A stretch of 64,000 nt of DNA from Ailurus styani (lineage: Eukaryota; Chordata; Mammalia; Carnivora; Ailuridae): NCBI GenBank assembly GCA_002007465.1, contig LNAC01000031.1:5963009-6027008 (forward strand), read 5' to 3'. Both the position numbers and the translations under genes were made by a program. Of this stretch, positions 11,745 through 23,400 are shown in pieces. The first letter of the stretch is position 1. Each line of letters opens with the position of its first letter. The notes beneath the pieces were generated by a model. That model did no database searches. It saw only the letters and a list, made by a program, of their open reading frames with translations, and was not told the origin of the DNA.

Positions 11745-12325
11745 TTAAAATGTTTTTTGAAGATTCACATTTTCTGCTTATTTAGTCAAACACTAATCTA
11801 GGTACTATTGTGAAGGGACTTTGCAGATGTAATTAAGATTACTATTCAGTTGACCTTAACATAGATTATTCGGGATTATCTGGGCGGATGCAGTGCAATT
11901 AAAGGAGTTATTTAAAACTGACAAGAAAGGCAGAAGAATCAGTGACAGAGATTTGACAGAAGAGGAGTTTGTAAGAGATGCAGCAGAAGGGAAGCCAGAG
12001 AGATCCAAACATGAGGAGGATTCAACATACTATTGCTGGCCCGAAATATAGGTAGGGCCTACATTCAAGGACCTTGGAGAAGCCTGCAACATCAGTTAAC
12101 TAGCTTTTGCCAACCATCTGAAGGAGCTTGGAAGCAGACTCCTTCCAGAATTTCCTGATAAGAACCCATAGGCTGACACCTTGATTTTGGCCTTATGAAA
12201 CCTGGAGCAGAGAAACCAATGTAGACTTGTGATGTACAGATTGTGCGATGCTAAATTGTGTTGTTTAAAGCTGTTAAGTTTGTGGTAATTTTGTTTCATT
12301 AATAATAGAAAACTAATGTACAACC
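11745..12325 (+). mobile_element. MaLR (MLT1-like) LTR remnant
   Basis: Contains the MLT1-like blocks TTTGCAGATGTAATTAAG, 'GACCTTAACATAGATTATTCGGGATTATCTGGG', 'GCTGACACCTTGATTTTGGCC' and the 3' end 'GTTGTTTAAAGC...AAGTTTGTGGTAATTTTG...AGAAAACTAATG'. Solo LTR; no internal retroviral sequence beside it. The exact left edge is unclear. Confidence 0.65.
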
Positions 12326-12644
12326 CTTCCGTGAAATAATTGATTCAGATAACGATTATCAGTGGATGCTAATTTCATTAGGTGAAAGGATGTGAGGGAC
12401 TATTTGCGTAGTATATTTACATAGCTCTGAAGTATCACCTCAGATTTCTTGCAATTATAAAGGGAAAAATATAAACCTTAAAATAGAAATCTAACTATGG
12501 GTACTTTACTTAGGTGAACAGTTAGTATTACTAGTAATAGAATAACTTGACATTTATGTTTCTCCTCATGTGCTGCAATTTGAAGTACAAAGCATTAACT
12601 GAATATTCTGGTTATATATGTTGAATCTGACTCTAATCAGATCT

Positions 12645-12845
12645 TAAAAGATTTTTTATTTATTTAAGAGAGAGAGAGAAAGAGAGGGGATGAGCAAGGG
12701 GGAGGGGCAGAGGGAGAGGGAGAAGCAGACTCCTTGCTTAGCAGGGAGCCTTACAACGGGCTCCATCCCAAGACCCTGAGATCACGACCTGAGCCATGAA
12801 CGGTAATACCAGATGCTTAACTAACTGAGCCACCCAGGTGTCCCC
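12645..12845 (-). mobile_element. CAN-SINE, older, antisense
   Basis: Diverged copy: T-rich tail complement at the left and GAGCCACCCAGGTGTCCCC at the right, with an insertion-like AACGGTAATACCAG in the head. No clear target repeat. Confidence 0.88.
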
Positions 12846-12849
12846 AAAG

Positions 12850-13025
12850 CATGTTATTTTTAAATGCTTCTTAAGAAAGAGAAGAAACAAACAAATAAAA
12901 AGCATGTATGGCAAAATGTTGTTAACAGTTGTTCAAAGGGGATAAATGTAAAGGTGTTTATTGTATTATTTTCCACCTTTTCTATATGTTTGAAAAGTTT
13001 CACAGTTAAATATTCGGGGGAAAGT
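12850..13025 (+). mobile_element. Possible L1 3' UTR end
   Basis: The text 'AAAATGTTGTTAACAGTTGTTC ... ATTTTCCACCTTTTCTATATGTTTGAAAAGTTTCACAGTTAAA' resembles a decayed L1 3' terminus. Weak by-eye call. Confidence 0.35.
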
Positions 13026-13424
13026 AGAAGATGATGGGAAACTTGAAGAAGCATCTTTTAAATGAGTAGGGCTTGTTCACTGCCAGGCTTTACTTAATGT
13101 TCTTGGATAGTACTGTTTTGTTTGGGACCCTTCAAAGATTGGAATCTGAAATACTTTTCTCAGCAATAACAGCACCTATTCTAGTTTCTGAGTGGTCTTC
13201 AAATAGTTTGTTCCACTTTTTTAGAGATACCTTCCTTAGTATTTTTCCTGGGGCATAAATGCATTTGGAGTCTCAGAGGGAATGAACTGACATAGGTCTG
13301 TGAGGGTTGTGACAGGATTTTTTCATACTCTTACCCTGCCTGCTTTTTGCATAGGTCATTTCTCAGAGTTGTGTTTGTGTAAGTCATCTTGAGGGATAAG
13401 ATGAGACAAAAAACAGGATTGCTT

Positions 13425-13633
13425 GGGCGCCTGGGTGGCTCAGTGGGTTAAAGCCGCTGCCTTCGGCTCAGGTCATGATCCCAGGGTCCTGGGACAGCTT
13501 GCTCTAAAATGGTAGGCTCCCCAAGTTTCATATTCCTCACCTTTAAGTCAAACCATTGTCCTGCCTCTTTGCCTACTTGTAATCTCTCTCTCTGTGTCAA
13601 ATGAATAAATAAAATCTTAAAAAAAAAAAAAAA
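13425..13633 (+). mobile_element. CAN-SINE with central segment replaced by copied flank
   Basis: The SINE head (13425-13493) is normal up to GGGTCCTGGG; then 66 bases (13494-13559) are identical to 13647-13712, the genomic sequence immediately after the 3' target repeat. SINE sequence resumes at CCTGCCTCTTTGCC and ends in poly-A. Target repeats AAAAACAGGATTGCTT surround it (ending 13424 and about 13646). About 60 bases of normal SINE middle are missing. The minus-strand frame 13448-13723 contains the same peptide twice because of this copy. Confidence 0.93.
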
Positions 13634-14181
13634 AACAGGATTGCTTACAGCTTGCTCTAAAATGGTAGGCTCCCCAAGTTTCATATTCCTCACCTTTAAG
13701 TCAAACCATTGTGAGCGCAACATCCATGTAGGCTCATATCATGCTACTCCCCAGGAATTTGGGATCCAGGGAACCAATGCAAACATGCCTATGCCATGTC
13801 ATGATTTAAAAAGGCCTTCATCTCTGACCCAGAAATTCTGAGTCAGCTGTCAGAATCCATGTAACAACTTTGTTGTTAAGTCTTCAGTAGATAGATCTTC
13901 AGTAATCCTTCTGTCTTCAATCTGACTTCTTCCCTGGGCCTGCGTTTTCTAAGTCTGAACCCCTGGGGTTCTGCAAGCACAATAACTTGCTTTCTCAGTT
14001 TTAATGAATGGTATTACCATTCCTGAAATTATGTAAGTCGGAGTGTTCCTAAGTCCTTTTACTTTTCATATTTGTGACCAGGCCTTGTTCTTTTACCTTC
14101 TTACCATAGCATCTTTCTCTTCCACTGCTATTGGTTCCACTTAGGTATCAATCATCTCTTAACTAGTTTGCTGCAATGCAG

Positions 14182-14590
14182 CTATGGAACTGAATCATGT
14201 CCCCTCCCAGAATTCATATGTTGAAGCCCTAAACCCTAAATGTGATTGTATTTGGAGATAGGACTTTTAGGAGGTAATTAAGGTTAAATGAGGTCAAAAG
14301 GGCGGCATCCTAATCTGATAGGATTGGTGGCTTTACATGAAAAAGGAGAGAGAGAGATCCTCCTCTCTTTCTTTCTTTTTCTCTCTCTTTCTCTCTCTGC
14401 ACCTACTGAGGAAAGGCCATGTGAGGAAATTGCAAGAACATGGCTGTCTGCAAGCCAGCAAGAGAGCTCTTACTAGGGAACCTACTCAGCGAGTATCTTT
14501 ATCTCACCCAGAAATGTGAGAAATAAATTTCTGTTCTTTAAGCCACCTAGGCTATGGTACTTTGTTATGGCAGCCTAATCCAACCGAGGC
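14182..14590 (+). mobile_element. MaLR (MST/MLT1-like) solo LTR
   Basis: Recognisable LTR blocks in order: 'AATTCATATGTTGAAGCCCTA', 'GTATTTGGAGATAGGAC', 'GAGGTAATTAAGGTTAAATGAGGTC', 'GCCATGTGAGGA', 'AATAAATTTCTGTTCTTTAAG' and 'CTATGGTACTTTGTTATGGCAGCC'. The poly-A signal is within AGAAATAAATTTC. Retroviral coding sequence is absent. Confidence 0.8.
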
Positions 14591-14599
14591 AATGACCTC

Positions 14600-15120
14600 C
14601 AATGTGGTCCATCCCTGCTGGTTTCCCTCCCATTATTTCCATCTCTTTGAACTTCTTACCACTGCTACCAGAGGTTCTTTTAAAAATGCTGCTGTGATCT
14701 AGTTTGCCTGTTTTTAGTACCTTTATGTGTTTCCCTACAAAATAAAATTCAAACTGCTTGCCTTCTCAAATGGGATCTTTCATGAGTTGGCCCTATTATA
14801 TTTTTCTGGTTTTATCACTTGCTTCCTCTCTTGCCCTAGTCCCCACTCACCCTGTGCTTGAGCTATATAAACCTACTTGTGGTTTTCTAATATGGCATGC
14901 CGTTTCGTATCTCTAGGCTTCTTCTTATGCAGGGACCATTTGGTGCCAGGGATGTTACTTCACCGCCCCCCTCCCATCTGCTTGCAGAGTATTTATTCAT
15001 CTTTCAGGCTTGGATCAACCTCTGAGAAAGCTTACACTGATCTATATAGGCTAGAATGGACATCTCTCTCCTTTGTGTCTCATATGTGCTTTTAAAATAA
15101 TTCTATTATAACAGGTACTA
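14600..15120 (+). mobile_element. L2 (LINE2) 3' region
   Basis: Decayed L2 text: 'TTTTAAAAATGCTGCTGTGATCTAGT', 'AAAATAAAATTCAAACTGCTT', 'ATGAGTTGGCCC', 'CTTGCCCTAGTCCCCACTCACCCTGTGCT'. Ancient, no frame. The 72-codon frame at 14877-15095 is incidental. Confidence 0.6.
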
Positions 15121-15192
15121 TATTTTATTTCCCTTAGTGTTTAATATATCTCTCTTTTTATAGGTGTGTTGGGGCTAAACTAAGGCTAAATG

Positions 15193-15565
15193 GTTACTGT
15201 GTTGTTTAGAGTTCTCCAGAGAAACAGAACCAATAGATTGTGTATATAGAGAAAAATACATTCGTTTTAGGAAATTGTCTCATGAGCTTCTGGAGTTTGG
15301 GCAAGTCTAAAATCTGATGGGGTGGCTGGCAGGTTGGAGTACAAGGAAGGAGTTTGTTGCAGTTTGAGTCCAAAAACAGTCTATAGTCAGAATTCCCTCT
15401 TGCTTGGGGGAGGTCAGTTTTCTTTCTGTTAAGCCCTTCAACCGAATGGATGAGGCCCACTCACATTACTGAAGGCAATCTGCTTCACTTCAGGTCCTCC
15501 AATTTAAATGTAAATCTCATTCAACACCTTCACAGAAATAGCCAGAATAATGTTTGATCATGTGT
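15193..15565 (-). mobile_element. ERVL (MLT2-like) LTR, antisense
   Basis: The plus strand reads the complement of an ERVL LTR 3' end, 'AGAGTTCTCCAGAGAAACAGAACCAATAG', then 'CAAGTCTAAAATCTGATGGGGTGG', 'AGAATTCCCTCTTGCTTGGGGG', 'GGATGAGGCCCACTCACATTA' and 'GAATAATGTTTGATCATGTGTC'. Solo LTR. Nothing identifiable lies in 15566-15985. Confidence 0.7.
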
Positions 15566-15989
15566 CAACATGTACTTATTTTAACCCAAACTGTTTTTCC
15601 TTTGGAAGGGACATCAGATTTATCTATAGCTCAATGGAGACTAAAAAAACAGCCATTGAGGCAGAAGGAAAACCTTGAGACATGTGATGTCGTTAAAGCA
15701 ATGTGAAGAATATATGTCATGGAGAAGTAATTTTTTCTGTAGACTGAAGTCACATGGAGATCAGTGAAGGTGTTTCATGGAGTTCTCCTGACTCATCTCC
15801 TTGGCTAAGTGTAATTCTTGACTTCTCCACTCTGAAGCCAAAACATTATCCCAAAGTTAAAACATTATTACCTTCTATTTCTTGGTGTCTTAGGATAAAG
15901 GTCAAACTACATGTGAATACAAGGTCTGAGAAGAACTGTGTAGCTTCATTTTCCTCTGTCCTACTCTAAGCTCAAGCCATTATGAACTT

Positions 15990-16368
15990 CAGGAGTTATT
16001 TGAAGTTCTTTTTCTCACAGCTTAACATGGCCTCTCTTCTTTGCATGAAACACTTCTTTCTTCCTTTGTCTGTTTAACTGATATACATCCTTCAGGTAAT
16101 AACTTAATCTTACTTCTTTAGTGAGACCTGCTCTGATTCAGGATTAGGTTAGATTGTCACACATGCTGATATTTACTGCCATAACTCGTAACACACTTTG
16201 TTTTTTCTTTCATTTAATGTCTTTCTTAGATACTTCTTTCTCTCTAAAATGTGAGCTAGATGAGATCAGAAGCTCTGTTTATTTGCTTTATAGCATCGTT
16301 CCTGGTGCCCAGCATAGAGCCTGGCACAGGATCAGTACTCAATGTTTTTTGACTGAATATTGAATATA
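15990..16368 (+). mobile_element. L2 (LINE2) 3' end
   Basis: Ends in the characteristic L2 terminal text in diverged form: 'AATGTGAGCTAGATGAG', 'CCTGGTGCCCAGCATAGAGCCTGGCACAGGATCAGTACTCAATG', then TGAATATTGAAT. Region 16369-17320 beyond it holds nothing I can name. Confidence 0.75.
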
Positions 16369-17324
16369 ATGACAATATGATTTTTCTGTTGAGTATTATT
16401 ATGGGATTTGAAGCAGTTTTCCTGTTTTGACTTTTTGACTTCGCATGTGTTTATGTAAAATGGGAAGATGTGGCATTCTGGTAGTAATAAACTCATTCTT
16501 TAAAAGCCTATATTTGGTATTAAAAAATCTAAGAGGAAAAAATACCTACCAAATTTAAAAAAAAAATTTGAGTTTGAAAGGTAAGGGATAACATGTTCCT
16601 ATGTCTGCATATATGGGAAAAGAGAAGACTCCAAGGAACTCGATCATACTTTATAGATCCTTGTAAGGTAATTAATACTTTCAATGAAGGAAGGGAATTA
16701 TTTTAGTCTCTGAAGATTGTGGGGAAACACCAGTTTCCTGAAGCTAAGGAAAGAAAAGTTGAAGCTGAAGATTCAAAAAAAAAAAAATTCTCTACTTATA
16801 TACTGAGACAACTGGTGTAAGTGGAACAGGCTTAGAAGCACTCAGAGCAGTTTAATTTTGAAGGTACCACAGTCAAGCAATAATTATCTGTAGCCTTAAG
16901 GAAGTATTGCTTTCTTTAGTGATATTCTGAAGAACTCATCATACTTCATTTACTTCATATTCAGGACTTATCCAGTGCTGCATGGCTTTTAATATTTCTT
17001 GCAGAGATTTCAGATAGGACTAAATAGAGCAAGAGAAAGGTAAATGACTTGCCTAAGAACAATTTGCTGTGTTATTATTAGATCCTGTATTCTCAGTTCT
17101 TAATCATACTGCTTTCCAGTATCACACATTGGAAACTTTAACCCAAAGTATTATTCAGGAGGAATTTCTTAGTATCTTAGAACTGGTATTATGGTAATAA
17201 AATATATAATTTTTATTTTAATACACTTAGGTTTTGTTTTTTAAAATTTTTAGGCCAAGCCATTCTTTATATTGCTATAAATCAGTATTTTAAACATGGC
17301 AAATTCTTTTAATGAAGTAAGTTA

Positions 17325-17680
17325 AGCATTTAAGAAGATGATGTGATGAGCGCTGAGTGTTATACGCAACTGATCAATTATTTTTTTTTTTAAAGATTTT
17401 ATTTATTTATTTGACACAGGGAGAGAGATCAGATCACAAGTAGGCAGAGAGACAGGCAGAGAGAGGAGGAAGCAGGCTCCCCGCAGAGCAGAGAGCCCGA
17501 TGCGGGCCTCGATCCCAGGACCCTGAGATCATGACCTGAGCCGAAGGCAGAGGCTTTAACCCACTGAGCCACCCAGGCGCCCGCAACTGATCAATTATTG
17601 AACACTACATCCGAAACTAATGGTGTACTATATGTTGTCTAATTGAATTTAAATTTTTAAAGAAAGAAAGAAAAAAAATA
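17325..17680 (+). mobile_element. LINE-1 3' terminus, 5'-truncated, split by a SINE
   Basis: Carnivore L1 3' UTR end: 'GATGATGTGATGAGCGCTGAG' then, after the SINE, 'GAACACTACATCCGAAACTAATGG' and 'TACTATATGTTGTCTAATTGAATTTAAAT' followed by an A-rich tail. Confidence 0.85.
17383..17582 (-). mobile_element. CAN-SINE, antisense, inside L1 3' end
   Basis: Complete young SINE with perfect 17-bp target repeats GCAACTGATCAATTATT at 17366-17382 and 17583-17599. It dates after the host L1 fragment. 17690-18630 beyond is AT-rich with no assignable feature. Confidence 0.97.
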
Positions 17681-18654
17681 AGGTCACCTTTTTTTCTTTT
17701 CCAAAGTAATTTTTAGTAAATTAGTTCTTTAGTTTATTAAAGGATAATTTGGGGATTATAATATTTACAATCCAGGTTAAGTTACTGATCTGTAATAGTT
17801 CTCCATGAAAATCTAGCTGATTTGCCATTTTAAAGTTATATAGGTAATATGTTACATTTTGTTATTTGGAAATAACTCGTTTATTTATACAAATTCTTAC
17901 ACAGGCCTGCTCTCTGTGGTGTGTATTTTAGGCTGTTGCCAATCTGTGAACATCATTTCCTGATGCCTGAGACATTGTCTGCCTGGTCTGTTTATTTTAC
18001 TGTCACACAAACTTCACCTTTTGTCTTCTTCAAAATCCATGTTAGTACCTGTATTTAATATTTTCATATTATTACCTTTATTAGGAAAGGTGTTGGGATT
18101 TCCTGCACAGTCTCCTTTTTGGGTTATAGTTTCTTCTAAGTAATTGCCATTTTATAAGAGACTTACTTTCTTTGGTCAACAGATTGTTCTCTGAAGTATT
18201 TAATAAAAGCCTATAGTCCTTAGGTATTAAATTATCTGTTATATCTTGATTATTCAGGGGAAGCTTTATTAACAAACTTCTGACTGTTGTCTTACTAACT
18301 TATTGAATGGTTCACCCTGAATGCCGTGGCTAGTACAGGGTATTCTCTAGTAGTCTGTGTGTCTTTCCCTCCAGCTGAGTTTATTCCCAAACTTGTGTAT
18401 TCAAATTATGCTTTTCATTATGATTCTATAAACCCATGAAAATTGAAAGAAAAAAAAAGAATCTTTATTTTTATCATAACAATTTGAGTATTTAGGAAAT
18501 ATTGAATAAAAGCAGGTACTGAAAGAAATTGTGAATATAATAACTAAGAAATTGTGAGGTGTATGTATGTGTATATGTAGAGAATTATAAAATCAAAGGC
18601 ACTTTCACTCATTGCAAGTGTTTCTTAAGTGTTTTAAATGTTCTCTATACTTTA

Positions 18655-18859
18655 TTTATTTATTTATTTTTTAAGATTTTATTTCTTTATTTGACACAGA
18701 GAGAAAGAGATCACAAGTAGGCTGAGAGGCAGAGAGAGAGAGGAGGAAGCAGGCTCCCTGCTGAGCAGAGAGCCCGATATGGGCCTCGATCCCAGGACCC
18801 TGAGATCATGACCTGAGCCGAAAGCAGAGGCTTTAACCCACTGAGCCACCCAGGCGCCC
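18655..18859 (-). mobile_element. CAN-SINE, antisense
   Basis: Complete young SINE; perfect target repeat TAAATGTTCTCTATACTTTA at 18635-18654 and 18860-18879, one of the longest here at 20 bp. Confidence 0.97.
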
Positions 18860-18949
18860 TAAATGTTCTCTATACTTTAAAGAAAGTAAACTAGAAATCA
18901 TAGATGAAGCATAATGAGTATGATTTTGGTAAGAATTTATACAGTAGAA

Positions 18950-20499
18950 CAATACTCAATGAAAAGGCCTTGGTTCTGTGACAGAATATTGGTAAGTGAA
19001 TTATTTATATTCCTAAAAGTCTATAGGACTTCTACTCCCAGACAAAATAGAGTAACAGGGAAAGAATCTTTCCCCTACCTTAAATTTTTAAAAGCCAGAG
19101 AAAATGTATGAAACAAGAGTTTTCAGTCATTGCACAACAGCTCGCTGCCTGTGGAGAGGCTCCAGGCTATAGCATGGGGAGAAGAGACCCAAACATATCC
19201 TAGAGGTGTCACTGAGTTGGGAGTGCAGAGTTTGGGGAAGCCAACTTGGTTAGGATTTTCTCACATTGTGGGGCAGTATACTAGAAAGGAGAGAGCTGCA
19301 CAGAATCAAAAAGAGAAGATGCTCTGGAGATCTTTAGTGGATTTACTCTGAGTTTTTGGCTAAGTATTGATCAGTGTGTGCATGTGAATAATCTACTAAA
19401 AGGTATGCTTCAGTAATCTTCTACAGATGGGATAAACTACTGGAAAGGAGCAGGCAAAACAATTTCTAAAACTTTCCTTGGGCCAGGAATAGTTTGTATA
19501 CCTACCAGGAAGAGTGAAACAATCTAATACATGGGACATTTGGTATTCCTCAGAAGAGCATTGCCTTAGTACGGGAATCAGGTTAACTGCAGACTAAAAG
19601 CTATTCAGTAATTGCTCTAATAAAGCTTAAAAGCATCCTCACAAGAGCTAAACATTATCGAAGTAACTTAACTACATCCCACAATCTGAGAATAAAGCCT
19701 CAGGATATTTTAAGGAATACAATAAAATCCAGCAGTCAACATAAAATTCAATGCCTGGCATCTAGTCGTAATTGCTAGGCATGCACAAAAGTAGGAAGAT
19801 ATGACCTATAACCAGGAGAAGTTTGGGTCAATAGAAATAAGTGCAAAATGATACATAGGATAGAATTAGTAGATAAGAAATTAAAACATCTATACAATTA
19901 CAATAGACAAAAGATCTGAATAAATATTTTTGAGTAGAAGATACACAAATGGCCAGTGAGTGCATGAAAAGATGCTCAACATCATTAGTCATAAGGGAAA
20001 TGCAAATGAAAACCATGAGATTTCACTTCACACCCACTAACATGGTTATAATAAAAGAGAAAGGTAATAACAAGTATTAGTGAGGATGTTGGTGAAATCA
20101 GATCTCATACATTGTAGGTGGGATTGTAAAATGGTGAAGCCACTTTGGAGAGTAGTCTGGCACGTCCTCAATATGTTAAAACATATGACATAGAGTTAGT
20201 ATATGACCCAAAAATCCCTACCATAAGTGTATGTCTAAGAGAATTGAAAATATATCTCCACATAAAACTTGTATGCAAATGTTCATAGTAATCTTACACA
20301 CAACAGCAAAACAGTGGAAACAACCAAAAGGTCATCAACTGATGAATGGATAAACAAAATGTGGTATCCATGCAGGGAAATAATAGTTAGCAGTAAAAAG
20401 TAATGAAGTACTGACACATGCTGGAATATGAATGAAATTTAGGGACATTATGCAAATGAAAGAACCCAGTGTCTGTCTGTCTGTCTCTCTCTCTCACAT

Positions 20500-20538
<39 letters not shown>

Positions 20539-20815
20539 TGTATTGAGTGATTCTAAGATATGAAATGTCCAGAAGAGGCAAATATAATAGAAACATAAAG
20601 TAAGTTAATCATTGACAGGGCATTAGGTCCAGGAAGAATAGGGAGTGACTGATAGTGGGCAGTTTCTTTTGAGGTGTTTCTTTTGATGGAAATGTTCTAA
20701 ATTTAGAGAGTGTTGATGTTTTTCACAATTCTGGAAATATATTAAAAGCTGCTAACTTCTACAGTACAAAAGGATGAATTTTATGGTGTGAAATTATAAT
20801 TCAGTAAAGCTGATA
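18950..20815 (+). mobile_element. Old LINE-1 (L1M-type), ORF2 C-terminal part and 3' end
   Basis: From about 19890 the ORF2 tail is clear though decayed: 'GATACACAAATGGCCAGTGAG', 'AAAAGATGCTCAACATCATTAGTCA', 'ATGCAAATGAAAACCATGAGATTTCACTTCACACC', 'GGTGGGATTGTAAAATGG', 'GATGAATGGATAAACAAAATGTGG'. The upstream 18950-19880 part is less certain. Stops interrupt all frames. A compound microsatellite lies at 20470-20536. Confidence 0.75.
20470..20536. repeat. Compound microsatellite (TGTC)n-(TC)n-(CA)n
   Basis: Four TGTC units, a TC run and about 17 CA units in old L1 sequence. The long CA part is likely length-polymorphic. Confidence 0.95.
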
Positions 20816-21324
20816 ACAAAAGATAATTGACTTTTTAAACAAAAATATAATGCATTGTAGAATTTAAGGCATGTGTACAAATACAATGTATAATAATAGC
20901 ACAAAGGCTGGGAAGAGAGAAATGAAGGTATTTTTAAGTTTCTTCTATATGTGAAGTGTTACAATATGCAGATAGACTTTGATACTTAAAAGTATATACA
21001 GTGATTTTTGGACTAACCTCATAAAAAGATTTAGCTAATAAACTAATAATGAAGATAAAGTGATAAAACTAAAAAAAAACTAAAAAACTAAAAAAACTAA
21101 AAAACTCAGTATGAAAAAAGCTTGGAAATGAGGAAAAAGGGAACAAGGAAGACCTGAGAGAAACAGCAGGAAATCAGTATCACAATTCAACAATAGCACA
21201 GTTATTTTAAACATAAATGGTCTAAAAAAATACAAGTAAAGGGCAGAGATTGTTGTATTGGATTAAAAAATGGTGGACTTAGTTATATGCTATCTATAAA
21301 CCTGCTTAAATATAAAGACACAAA

Positions 21325-21507
21325 CCATAAGAGACTCCTAATCTCACAAAACAAACTGAGGGTTACTGGGGGGTGGGAGGGTAGGGATAGGGTGGATGGG
21401 TTATGGACATTGGGGAGGGTTTGTGTTTTGGTGAATGCTGTGAAAGATGTAAGCCTGATGATTCACAGACCTGTACCCCTTGGGCAAAGAATAAAAATAA
21501 AATAAAA
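21325..21507 (+). mobile_element. LINE-1 3' UTR end, 5'-truncated, nested
   Basis: About 183 bases of the younger carnivore L1 3' UTR ('AAACTGAGGGTTACTGGGGGG', 'TAAGCCTGATGATTCACAGACC', AATAAAAATAAAATAAAA tail), matching the end of the L1 at 38528-39673. Perfect 17-bp target repeats AAATATAAAGACACAAA at 21308-21324 and 21508-21524. Confidence 0.93.
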
Positions 21508-21549
21508 AAATATAAAGACACAAAGTATAAAAATAAAAACATGAAATAT

Positions 21550-21754
21550 GGGCGCCTGGGTAGCTCAGTGGGTTAAAGTCTCTGCCTTCAGCTCAGGTCA
21601 TGATCTCAGGGTCCTGGGATTGAGGCCCACATTAGGCTCACTGCTCGGCAGGGAGCCTGCTTCCTCCTCTCTCTCTGCCTGTCTCTCTGCCTACTTGTGA
21701 TCTGATCTCTCTCTCTCTGTGTCAAATAAATAAATAAAATCTTAAAAAAAAAAA
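21550..21754 (+). mobile_element. CAN-SINE, sense
   Basis: Full-length copy with one change in the head (GGGTAGCTC) and a duplicated GATCT in the tail region. Target repeat is imperfect (AAAACATGAAATAT / AAAACATGGTAGAAATAT). Confidence 0.93.
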
Positions 21755-22464
21755 CATGGTAGAAATATCCATCATGTTAGCACTGATCAGATGGAAGCTT
21801 TAACAGTTATATTCCTATCAGGCAAATGAGATTCCAGAACAAGTAATATTACAGGGCTAGGCAGAGTCAGCAGTTATGATAAATAGATTAATTCATCAAG
21901 AGGGCATAATAATCCTAAAAGTTTATATACCTAATACCAGACCTTCAAAATGCACAGAGTAAAAACTGATAGAACTGAAAGAAATAGGTAAGTCCAGTTA
22001 CAGTCAGAAATTTTAGTCTCCTACTTAATAATTCAGAACAAGTAGATGAAAATCAATGAGGATATAGAAAATTTGAACACCACTATTACCTAATGTCATC
22101 AAATTGGTATTTTTAGAACATTCCATCTAACAACTTAAGAATATACCTAAAATAAAATAAATCAGATTCTTGGCCATAATGCAAGTCATAACAAACTTAA
22201 AAGGGTTAGAGTCATAAAAAGTGTGTTCTCTGACCAAACGTATAGTACATTCTCTCTGATAGAGTTGTATGGAAAAACCTAGTTTTATTGTTTGAAACTA
22301 AATGGTGCAATTCTGAATAACCCATCAGTCAAAGAAGAAATTCTGAAGAGAATTAGAAAATCTATTTAATTTAATGAAAATGGAAATACAGCATATTAAA
22401 AGTAGTGGGGGTGTAGCTAAAGCAGTGCTTACAGGAACATTTGTAGCATTGACTGTTTATTTTA

Positions 22465-22674
22465 TTTTATTTTTTAAAGATTTTATTTTTTTATTTATTT
22501 GACACAGAGAGATCAGATCACAAGTAGGCTGAGAGGCAGGCAGAGAGAGAGAGGAGGAAGCAAGCAGGCTCCCTGCTGAGCAGAGAGCCTGACGCGGGCC
22601 TCGATCCCAGGACCCTGAGATCATGACCTGAGCCGAAGGCAGAGGCTTTAACCCACTGAGCCACCCAGGTGCCC
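22465..22674 (-). mobile_element. CAN-SINE, antisense
   Basis: Complete copy; perfect 14-bp target repeats GACTGTTTATTTTA at 22451-22464 and 22675-22688. Head-to-head with the next SINE 71 bp away. Confidence 0.96.
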
Positions 22675-22745
22675 GACTGTTTATTTTAGAAACAGAAAGG
22701 TTTAAGATTGCTGACCTAAGCTTCCACCTTAAGAAACTAAATCAA

Positions 22746-22950
22746 GGGTGCCTGGGTGGCTCAGTGGGTTAAAGCCACTGCCTCCGGCTCAGGTCATGAT
22801 CCCAGAGTCCTGGGATCGAGGCCCACATCCGGCTCTCTGCTCAGCAGGGAGCCTGCTTCCTCCTCTCTCCTCTCTCTCTGCCTGCCTCTCTGCCTACTTG
22901 TAATCTCTCTCTCTGTGTCAAATGAATAAATAAAATCTTAAAAAAAAAAA
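22746..22950 (+). mobile_element. CAN-SINE, sense
   Basis: Complete copy; perfect 15-bp target repeats AAGAAACTAAATCAA at 22731-22745 and 22951-22965. It has the AAATGAATAAATAAAATCTT tail variant also seen at 13425-13633. Confidence 0.96.
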
Positions 22951-23400
22951 AAGAAACTAAATCAAAAAGAGCAAATTAAAGCCAGAGTAAATAGAAGAAA
23001 TAAAGAGCAGAAATGAATTAAATAAAAATAGAAAAACACTAAGAAAACAAATCAGTAAAGCCAAAAGCTAGTTCTTCAATAATATCAGAAATTTGATAAA
23101 CTCTAGCCAGAAGATACAAATTGATAATTTTAGGTGCAAGAGAGGGACTATCACTACATATTGTACAGACATTAAAAGAATAGGAAGGGAATACTCTGAA
23201 TAACTTTATGCCAATAAATCCAACAATTTAGATAAAATGAACAAAGTCCATGATAAACACAAACTATAGAATCTCACTAAAGAAGAAATAGATAACCTGA
23301 ATAGGTTATTTTAGTTCTATTAAAGAAACAGTTAAAAGTCCTTTCTGAAAACTATAGACAAATTGCATCAGTGGTAAATTACCGAAAGTTTATAAAGGTC

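Larger units (their letters stand above)
20830..23400 (+). mobile_element. Old LINE-1 (L1M-type), middle of ORF2
   Basis: Degenerate ORF2 sense sequence, for example 'ATTAGCACTGATCAGATGGAAGC', 'CAGATTCTTGGCCATAATGCAAGTC', 'TGTAGCTAAAGCAGTGCTTACAGG', 'CAAAAGCTAGTTCTTCAATAATATC' and 'AATAACTTTATGCCAATAAATCC'. A later L1 3' end and three SINEs are nested in it. No frame remains open. Confidence 0.78.

Noticed and set aside
13448..13723. Minus-strand protein with an internal 22-residue repeat
   Set aside because: The repeat results from the 66-bp flank copy inside a SINE; no gene is present.
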